Below the pieces are notes generated by a model. The model had not been told where the DNA came from and did no database searches. It worked only from the letters and a program-made list of their open reading frames with translations. A stretch of 64,000 nt of DNA from Buttiauxella agrestis ATCC 33320 (GTDB taxonomy: Bacteria > Pseudomonadota > Gammaproteobacteria > Enterobacterales > Enterobacteriaceae), in assembly GCA_024169445.1 (NCBI GenBank), contig JALKFA010000001.1:4464001-4528000 (forward strand), written 5' to 3'. The translations under genes were made by a program, and so were the position numbers. Below are positions 58,715 through 64,000 of the stretch, piece by piece. The stretch's first letter is position 1; every line of letters starts with the position of its first letter.

Positions 58715-59695
58715 GTGACTAAAACCAACCTTATTACCGGCTTTCTCGGTAGCGGTAAAACCACCACCATTCTGCATTTGCTGGCCAATAAACCTGAGCA
58801 TGAAAAATGGGCTGTGCTGGTGAACGAATTTGGCGAAGTCGGCATCGATGGTGCATTGTTAGCTGACAGTGGCGCATTGTTGAAAGAAATCCCCGGCGGT
58901 TGTATGTGTTGCGTGAATGGTTTGCCAATGCAAGTTGGCCTGAACACGTTGCTACGCCAGGGTAAACCCGACCGTTTGCTGATTGAACCAACCGGCCTCG
59001 GGCATCCCAAACAAATCCTTGATATGCTGACCGCTGAAGTTTACCAACCGTGGATAGAGCTCAACGCCACGCTCTGCTTGCTGGATCCTCGCCAATTGCT
59101 TGATGAACGCGCAATTAATAATGATAACTTCCGCGATCAACTGGCTGCCGCCGATATTATTATTGCCAATAAAGAAGACCGGGCCTGCGATGAAAGCCGC
59201 AATGCATTGGCCGAATGGCAACAGCGCGAAGCTGCGGGGCGTGAAATTATTGCAGCGAGTAACGGCAACATCGACATCCGTCTTCTCGATAGACCACGTA
59301 TAAATCTCCGCGAGCTTCCTTCCAGCCCTGAACACAGCCACAGCCACGCCGCATCAAAGGGGCTTGCCGCGTTAAGCCTGCCGGAGCATCAACGCTGGCG
59401 ACGCAGCATTAATAGTGGCCAGGGTTATGTTGGTTGCGGTTGGATTTTTGATGCCGATACACTTTTTGACACTGTCGGGATTCTGGAATGGGCCAGACTT
59501 GCCCCCGTCGACCGCGTGAAAGGTGTGCTGCGAATTGCGGAAGGTCTGGTGCGCATTAACCGCCAGGGACTTGATTTCCATATTGAAACGCAAAATGTCG
59601 CACCACCGGACAGCCGCATCGAGTTAATTCATAGCGGTGAAGTTGACTGGAACGCACTGCAAACTTCCCTGTTGAAGTTACGTTTAAGTTTGTAA
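58715..59695 (+). CDS. yeiR: COG0523 zinc-binding GTPase YeiR
   Basis: A 326-residue G3E-family GTPase (E. coli YeiR 328 aa) starting at GTG. The P-loop is GFLGSGKTT (9-17), the metal site is the CxCC motif Cys63-Met-Cys65-Cys66 in GGCMCC, the base-specificity motif is NKED, and a His cluster (EHSHSHAA) lies near residue 210. Family members move zinc or other metals to client proteins; YeiR is zinc-linked in E. coli. The CobW C-terminal domain is intact. Confidence 0.94.
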   Translation: MTKTNLITGFLGSGKTTTILHLLANKPEHEKWAVLVNEFGEVGIDGALLADSGALLKEIPGGCMCCVNGLPMQVGLNTLLRQGKPDRLLIEPTGLGHPKQILDMLTAEVYQPWIELNATLCLLDPRQLLDERAINNDNFRDQLAAADIIIANKEDRACDESRNALAEWQQREAAGREIIAASNGNIDIRLLDRPRINLRELPSSPEHSHSHAASKGLAALSLPEHQRWRRSINSGQGYVGCGWIFDADTLFDTVGILEWARLAPVDRVKGVLRIAEGLVRINRQGLDFHIETQNVAPPDSRIELIHSGEVDWNALQTSLLKLRLSL

Positions 59696-59737
59696 GTCTA
59701 CCCTTTCGCCCTTTGTTAAAATGCCTCGTGATATTGT

Positions 59738-60445
59738 ATGAAAAATCTTCGATTATCGGCAATCCTGGCGCTGAACGCGCTGGGTTTAGCCCTCTTTTTT
59801 AGTTGGTATCTACCCCCAGGCCACGGCTATTGGTTCGTAATCGATTCAAACATTTTCCATTTCTTTAACCAGGCGCTGGTTAAGAGCCATACCTTTTTGT
59901 TACTTGTTGCTGTGACCAATAATCGGGTGTTTGATGGTATTTCGTTATTAGCGATGGGTTCACTGTTTTTCAGCTTCTGGCGTAAAGAATCAGCCACCGG
60001 TCGCCGCCGCATGTTCATCATGGGGATTGTGATGCTATTTTGCGCAGTGATTATTAATCAGCTCGGCCATTTGATTCCGGAATCTCACGTCAGCCCTTCG
60101 CTGTATTTCACCGATATTTATCGCGTCAGTGAATTGCTGCATTTCCCGACGAAGGATGCTTCCAAAGACAGTTTCCCTGGCGATCACGGGTTAATGTTGC
60201 TGATTTTCACTGGCTTCATGCTGCGCTATTTCGGCAAAAAAGCGTTTGGTATTGCCGTTATTATTTTCCTGATTTTCATGATGCCACGCATGATGATTGG
60301 CGCACATTGGTTTACTGATATCTTCGTAGGCTCGCTCTCTATTGCGCTTGTTTGTTTGCCATGGGTGCTATTAACCCCAATAAGCGACGGGTTAATTAGT
60401 CTGTTGGATCGCTATTTACCGGAACGCTCCAATACAAATAATTAA
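59738..60445 (+). CDS. lpxT: Lipid A 1-diphosphate synthase LpxT (YeiU)
   Basis: A 235-residue inner-membrane PAP2-family phosphotransferase (E. coli 237 aa) with about six helices. It transfers phosphate from undecaprenyl pyrophosphate to the 1-position of lipid A at the periplasmic face. The phosphatase motifs are KDASKDSFPGDHG and GAHWFTDIFVGS. It lies 42 bases after yeiR, and a clear terminator follows. Confidence 0.94.
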   Translation: MKNLRLSAILALNALGLALFFSWYLPPGHGYWFVIDSNIFHFFNQALVKSHTFLLLVAVTNNRVFDGISLLAMGSLFFSFWRKESATGRRRMFIMGIVMLFCAVIINQLGHLIPESHVSPSLYFTDIYRVSELLHFPTKDASKDSFPGDHGLMLLIFTGFMLRYFGKKAFGIAVIIFLIFMMPRMMIGAHWFTDIFVGSLSIALVCLPWVLLTPISDGLISLLDRYLPERSNTNN

Positions 60446-60470
60446 CATCTGAAAAACACGAATGAATCCC

Positions 60471-60506
60471 AATCATCAGAGAATGGAATGAACTCTGATG
60501 ATTTTT
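60471..60506 (+). terminator. Terminator after lpxT
   Basis: An 11-bp perfect stem AATCATCAGAG / CTCTGATGATT with an 11-base loop is followed by TTTT, 26 bases past the stop. Confidence 0.8.
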
Positions 60507-60866
60507 CATCTCGCCATCAAAAAAGGCTAATATTTAACCTTTACATTTCCCCACAAAAATGAAGTGATTGCACATATAAACACCAATCACGATTAACAAA
60601 TGAGCAATATTCTTTATCGTTTATTAACATCACAATTTCTTATAAAAAATCAGTGAAAACCACTCGCCACGTCTGTGTTGATAGGGTACCCTCGGATACG
60701 TTTTGTGCTTAAAGCCAAATCATTCTCAGTGTGAATAAATTTGTGCGTCATGCCACAGTTTTGCGTATAAGCAATTGTTTCATGGCGTTCAGGTAATTAG
60801 TCTCGTCACGTTGGCATTTTGCATAACGATATTTATCGTTAAGGACTTCAAGGGATAACAAACATA
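60507..60866 (+). promoter_or_regulatory. AT-rich mepS upstream region with leader hairpin
   Basis: The lpxT-mepS gap after the terminator has no supported gene. It is AT-rich. Its clearest element is an 18-base inverted repeat TAACGAT-ATTT-ATCGTTA (60824-60841), about 10 bases before AAGGG and 25 before the mepS ATG, so it would form a hairpin in the leader close to the ribosome site. I see no convincing CRP or sigma-E site. Confidence 0.45.
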
Positions 60867-61433
60867 ATGGTCAAATCTCAGCCTATTTTGAGATATATCT
60901 TGCGGGCGATTCCCGCAATTGCTGTGGCAGTAATGCTGTCAGCATGTAGTTCGACAAACACCGCAAATATGCATTCTGAGACGCATGCAGTCGGCAATAA
61001 AGATGGTTTTTTACTGCAAGCTTCTCAGGATGAATTCGAAGAGATGGTCCGTAATGTAGATGTGAAAACACGTCTCATGGATCAATATGCAAGCTGGAAA
61101 GGCGTTCGTTATCGTCTTGGCGGCAGCAATAAAAGCGGTATTGATTGTTCAGCATTTGTACAACGCACATTCCGCGAACAATTTGGTTTAGAGTTGCCTC
61201 GTTCAACTTCTGAACAACAGGACTCAGGTAAATCGATTTCACGTAATAAATTACGTACTGGTGATTTAGTTCTGTTCCGTGCAGGTTCGACCGGTCGACA
61301 TGTTGGTATTTATATCGGCAACAATCAGTTTGTACATGCTTCCACCAGCAGTGGTGTGACGATTTCAAGCATGGACGAACCGTACTGGAAGAAGCGTTAT
61401 AACGAAGCCCGACGCGTACTGAGCCGCAGTTGA
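60867..61433 (+). CDS. mepS: Murein DD-endopeptidase / lipoprotein MepS (Spr)
   Basis: A 188-residue outer-membrane lipoprotein, exactly the E. coli length. The signal ends in LSAC (lipidated Cys27). The NlpC/P60 domain has catalytic Cys94 (GIDCSAFV), His145 (GRHVGIY) and His157 (FVHAST). It cuts D-Ala-mDAP crosslinks to let new murein be inserted and is degraded by NlpI-Prc in E. coli. Flanked by a leader hairpin and a strong terminator, so it is a single-gene unit. Confidence 0.96.
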   Translation: MVKSQPILRYILRAIPAIAVAVMLSACSSTNTANMHSETHAVGNKDGFLLQASQDEFEEMVRNVDVKTRLMDQYASWKGVRYRLGGSNKSGIDCSAFVQRTFREQFGLELPRSTSEQQDSGKSISRNKLRTGDLVLFRAGSTGRHVGIYIGNNQFVHASTSSGVTISSMDEPYWKKRYNEARRVLSRS

Positions 61434-61495
61434 TGCGGTTCTTGCAGACAGTTAATCCCTTGGCTGTTTGCAAGAAAACAATTCGACGAGACAAG

Positions 61496-61520
61496 AAACG
61501 CTGCCCAGGCAGCGTTTTTT
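61496..61520 (+). terminator. Terminator after mepS
   Basis: A 10-bp stem AAACGCTGCC / GGCAGCGTTT with a 2-base loop ends in T6. A second inverted repeat (CTTGCAGACAG / CTGTTTGCAAG type) lies just before, at 61440-61474. Confidence 0.88.
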
Positions 61521-61675
61521 ATTGTCTGAAATTCAGTAAGTTCTAACAGTAAACGATTCCAAAATGATCATAATTTCCGTTAGAAACTTTATGACGCAAT
61601 GGCAGTTTTTGCGTTATAGTCCAAAAAAACGCAAATAAACCATAAGTCTCTTGCGCTTGCAGGAACCCGTTATCC

Positions 61676-63253
61676 ATGTTTTCGAAGAATATATTTTCAC
61701 GCTACTTTACCTCTATCCGGCAAATTGCCGCCTTCAGTATTTTGGCGGGTATCCTTGCTGCGCTATTGATTGGTGGAATAACCAGCCTCACGCTACACAG
61801 TAAGCGTGAAGCCAGTTATGACATGCTGACGCAAGATATACGTGACTATCTAAGCCGCTTTTTCAATGAACTTCAGTCCACCACCAGCAGTATCCAGCCG
61901 TTAACGCTTTCTGATTGCCATCAAGTTGCGGGTGAACTCACCTCGCGAGCCGCCTTTAACGCCAACGTCCGCGCCTTTGTGTTAGTGCGAAATGGTGAAG
62001 CTTACTGCTCTTCCGCAACGGGCAGCATGCTGATGGATATGCACCAAATCGTCCCTGACATCGATCTTAATCAAAGCGTCGATATTGATATCCTGCACGG
62101 CACGCCAATGATGCCCGGCAAACCGACAGTTACCGCATGGTTTAAAAACCCGGTGATTGCTGGCCGCGGCGTTTTCGCTACTCTGAATGTTGACCTCACG
62201 CCTTATTTATTATTCAGCACTCGTCAAAGCGATTTGGTTTCGATGGCGATTATCGTCGGCAATAAAGCGCTAACCACGCAATCCAACAACGTAATGAATG
62301 TGTCAGAGTTGCCAACGCACCCTACACGCATCATTACTCTTCAGAATTACCCCATCAAATTAGCGCTATATGGTGAAACCTGGCCTGCTGAAGACATTCA
62401 AATATCCATTCTTACAGGTTTAGTTTTCGGCATACTGAGCAGTGCGTTATGTGCCTGGTTGCTTACTGTGCGCCTACGCTCAGGAAAAGAGATTCTGACC
62501 GGCATTAAACGCGGGCAATTCTCTGTGGTGTATCAACCCGTCGTGAATGCCAAAGAGCTTAAGATGTCCGGGGTTGAAGTGTTGATGCGCTGGAACCATC
62601 CTATTGCCGGCCCCATTCCTCCGGATGCATTTATCGCCTTTGCAGAAGCCCAGCAATTGATTGTTCCCCTCACCCGCCACTTGTTTGAACTGATCGCGCG
62701 GGATGCCAAAAAACTCCAGCATGTTTTACCGCCCGGTGCACGACTTGGTATCAATCTCGCGCCCAGCCATTTGCACTCGCCAACCTTCAAAGAAGATATT
62801 CAAGCTTTTGCCGCCTCGATGCCCCCTCATCACTTCCAGTTGATTTTTGAAATCACCGAACGCGATATGGTTAAAGAAAATGAAGCCAGTTGCCTGTTTA
62901 CCTGGATGCACGAGCAGGGATATGAAATTGCTGTCGATGATTTTGGAACAGGACACAGCGCACTAATCTATCTCGAACGCTTTAAACTGGACTATCTCAA
63001 GATTGATCGTGGCTTTGTTAACTCGATCGGCTTTGAAACCGTCACCTCTCCGGTGCTCGACGCCGTGCTTACTCTGGCACGTAAACTCAGTATGACCACC
63101 GTCGCCGAAGGGGTTGAAACCCGTGAGCAAGCCAAATGGTTGATTGACCAGGGGGTGAATTACTTACAGGGTTACTACTTCTCCCGCCCTCTCACCTTTG
63201 AGCAATTGCAGGAATGGGAAGGCCAGCAAAAAGAGTACCAAGAGCTTACATAA
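61676..63253 (+). CDS. pdeN: c-di-GMP phosphodiesterase PdeN (Rtn), CSS-EAL type
   Basis: A 525-residue inner-membrane protein (E. coli Rtn/PdeN 518 aa). A helix at about 17-40 and one at about 243-265 bracket a periplasmic CSS domain with Cys81 (SDCHQ) and Cys111 (YCSSA), the redox pair of the family. The EAL domain starts near 275 with EVLMRW (301-306, so EVL for EAL), then GINLAPSHLHS, FEITERD, VDDFGTGHSALIYL, KIDRGFV and AEGVET, a full catalytic set. It should hydrolyse c-di-GMP under periplasmic thiol control. Confidence 0.94.
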   Translation: MFSKNIFSRYFTSIRQIAAFSILAGILAALLIGGITSLTLHSKREASYDMLTQDIRDYLSRFFNELQSTTSSIQPLTLSDCHQVAGELTSRAAFNANVRAFVLVRNGEAYCSSATGSMLMDMHQIVPDIDLNQSVDIDILHGTPMMPGKPTVTAWFKNPVIAGRGVFATLNVDLTPYLLFSTRQSDLVSMAIIVGNKALTTQSNNVMNVSELPTHPTRIITLQNYPIKLALYGETWPAEDIQISILTGLVFGILSSALCAWLLTVRLRSGKEILTGIKRGQFSVVYQPVVNAKELKMSGVEVLMRWNHPIAGPIPPDAFIAFAEAQQLIVPLTRHLFELIARDAKKLQHVLPPGARLGINLAPSHLHSPTFKEDIQAFAASMPPHHFQLIFEITERDMVKENEASCLFTWMHEQGYEIAVDDFGTGHSALIYLERFKLDYLKIDRGFVNSIGFETVTSPVLDAVLTLARKLSMTTVAEGVETREQAKWLIDQGVNYLQGYYFSRPLTFEQLQEWEGQQKEYQELT

Positions 63254-63267
63254 GAAAGGACAGCACA

Positions 63268-63294
63268 GATGCAGCTTGAAGTCTGACGGGTATA
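63268..63294. repeat. Fragment of dispersed element also found between mglB and mglA
   Basis: GATGCAGCTTGAAGTCTGAC-type sequence followed by GGGTATA matches 18 of 24 positions of the 3' part of the mglB-mglA element (32114-32138). Here the hairpin half is absent. It lies just after pdeN. Confidence 0.55.
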
Positions 63295-63335
63295 ACTTAT
63301 GATTCATCATCATGAAGTTATTATGCGGTGGCGTG

Positions 63336-63379
63336 TTACCTGAGAATTGATATTATTTTGGGATAAAATAATGAGGTAA
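63336..63379 (+). promoter_or_regulatory. Hairpin in the yejA leader
   Basis: ATTATTTT / AAAATAAT (63352-63359, 63365-63372) with a 5-base loop is enclosed by TTACCT / AGGTAA (63336-63341, 63374-63379) with a 10-base bulge. It ends 31 bases before the yejA ATG. Function unknown. Confidence 0.45.
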
Positions 63380-63410
63380 TATCTCCGCTCTGACAAGGAT
63401 AGGCCCATAG

Positions 63411-64000
63411 ATGTTTGCCCGCGCCTTTGCTTTGCTAAGCCTTTGCCTGATTGCGACCTCAAGCCAGGCTGAAAACATCAAGGAAAGCTATTCCTTCGCC
63501 GTGTTAGGTGAACCTAAGTACGCCATTAACTTCACGCAGTTTGATTACGTCAACCCCGCAGCCCCAAAGGGCGGAAACATCACACTGTCGGCGATTGGCA
63601 CCTTTGATAACTTCAACCGTTATGCGCTACGCGGCAATCCTGGCGTGCGTACCGAATCCTTGTATGACACGCTTTTTACCACCTCAGATGATGAGCCTGG
63701 CAGTTATTACCCGTTAATCGGTGAAATGGCGCGCTATCCCAGCAATTTTGCCTGGGCTGAAATTGAAATTAATCCCCGCGCACGTTTTCATGATGGGACG
63801 CCCATCAAAGCCAGCGATGTCGCTTTCACTTTCAATAAATTCATGACTGAAGGTGTGCCGCAGTTTCGCCTGATTTATAAGGGTGCAAAAGTTAAAGCCA
63901 TCGCGCCGTTAACGGTGCGCATCGAGCTGGCGGACCCCAGTAAAGAACGGATGCTGGGGCTATTCTCGCTCCCGGTGTTCCCTGAAAAATTCTGGAAAGA
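63411..64000 (+). CDS. yejA: Microcin C / peptide-binding periplasmic protein YejA, N-terminal part
   Basis: An open frame of 196 codons running off the window edge. The signal peptide is MFARAFALLSLCLIATSSQA. The mature start matches E. coli YejA closely: ESYSFAVLGEPKYAINFTQFDYVNPAAPKGG, LRGNPGVRTESLYDTLFTTSDDEPGSYYPLI and FNKFMTEGVPQFRLIYKG. It is an SBP_bac_5 binding protein of the YejABEF importer, which takes up microcin C and some peptides. GATAGG lies upstream of the ATG. Confidence 0.93.
   Translation, partial: MFARAFALLSLCLIATSSQAENIKESYSFAVLGEPKYAINFTQFDYVNPAAPKGGNITLSAIGTFDNFNRYALRGNPGVRTESLYDTLFTTSDDEPGSYYPLIGEMARYPSNFAWAEIEINPRARFHDGTPIKASDVAFTFNKFMTEGVPQFRLIYKGAKVKAIAPLTVRIELADPSKERMLGLFSLPVFPEKFWK

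Overview
The window is a chromosomal segment from a member of the Enterobacteriaceae, in the broad Escherichia / Enterobacter / Klebsiella / Buttiauxella lineage. Most proteins are near-identical in length and motifs to Escherichia coli proteins, and gene order follows two E. coli map segments. I cannot fix the genus from sequence alone. I see no rRNA, tRNA, CRISPR array, intact insertion sequence, prophage or recognisable defence system.

Left part (1-25.4 kb): the E. coli yliI-to-ybiS segment in reverse order. It holds yliI (cut by the window edge), bssR, rimO, the glutathione importer gsiDCBA with iaaA, moeA-moeB, ybiT and ldtB (ybiS). Three accessory insertions sit in it. The first is a two-gene lipoprotein unit (small lipoprotein plus serine-hydrolase lipoprotein) between bssR and rimO. 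The second is a sugar module of LacI regulator, GH31 glycosidase and GPH symporter between rimO and gsiD. The third is another sugar module, of LacI regulator, ExuT-type MFS carrier and a different GH31 glycosidase, between moeB and ybiT.

Right part (25.6-64 kb): the E. coli yohJ-to-yejA segment in forward order. It holds yohJK, cdd, sanA, mglBAC with galS, yeiB, folE, yeiG, cirA, lysP, yeiE, yeiH, nfo, fruBKA, setB, yeiW, efpL (yeiP), yeiQ, yeiR, lpxT, mepS, pdeN (rtn) and the start of yejA. Genes not in the E. coli K-12 order are an unknown periplasmic protein after sanA, a YbfB/YjiJ-type carrier beside yeiG, a thioester-reductase-like SDR between lysP and yeiE, an OppA/MppA-like binding protein beside setB, and uxuA placed divergently from yeiQ.

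The join between ldtB and yohJ has the geometry expected of one inversion across the replication terminus relative to E. coli. Much of the window serves carbohydrate uptake and use: galactose (mgl), fructose (fru), hexuronate (uxuA-yeiQ) and two alpha-glycoside modules. Several control sites can be read directly: a CRP/GalS promoter for mgl, a second such pair at galS, two Cra boxes at fruB, a Fur-like box at cirA, CRP/CytR-like sites at cdd, and paired ExuR/UxuR-like sites between uxuA and yeiQ.

The most unusual non-coding material lies on the two sides of cirA. On one side, a block of nested palindromes starts at an IS50-like terminal sequence that interrupts a dispersed repeat. On the other is a 23-codon remnant of an araD-like gene.
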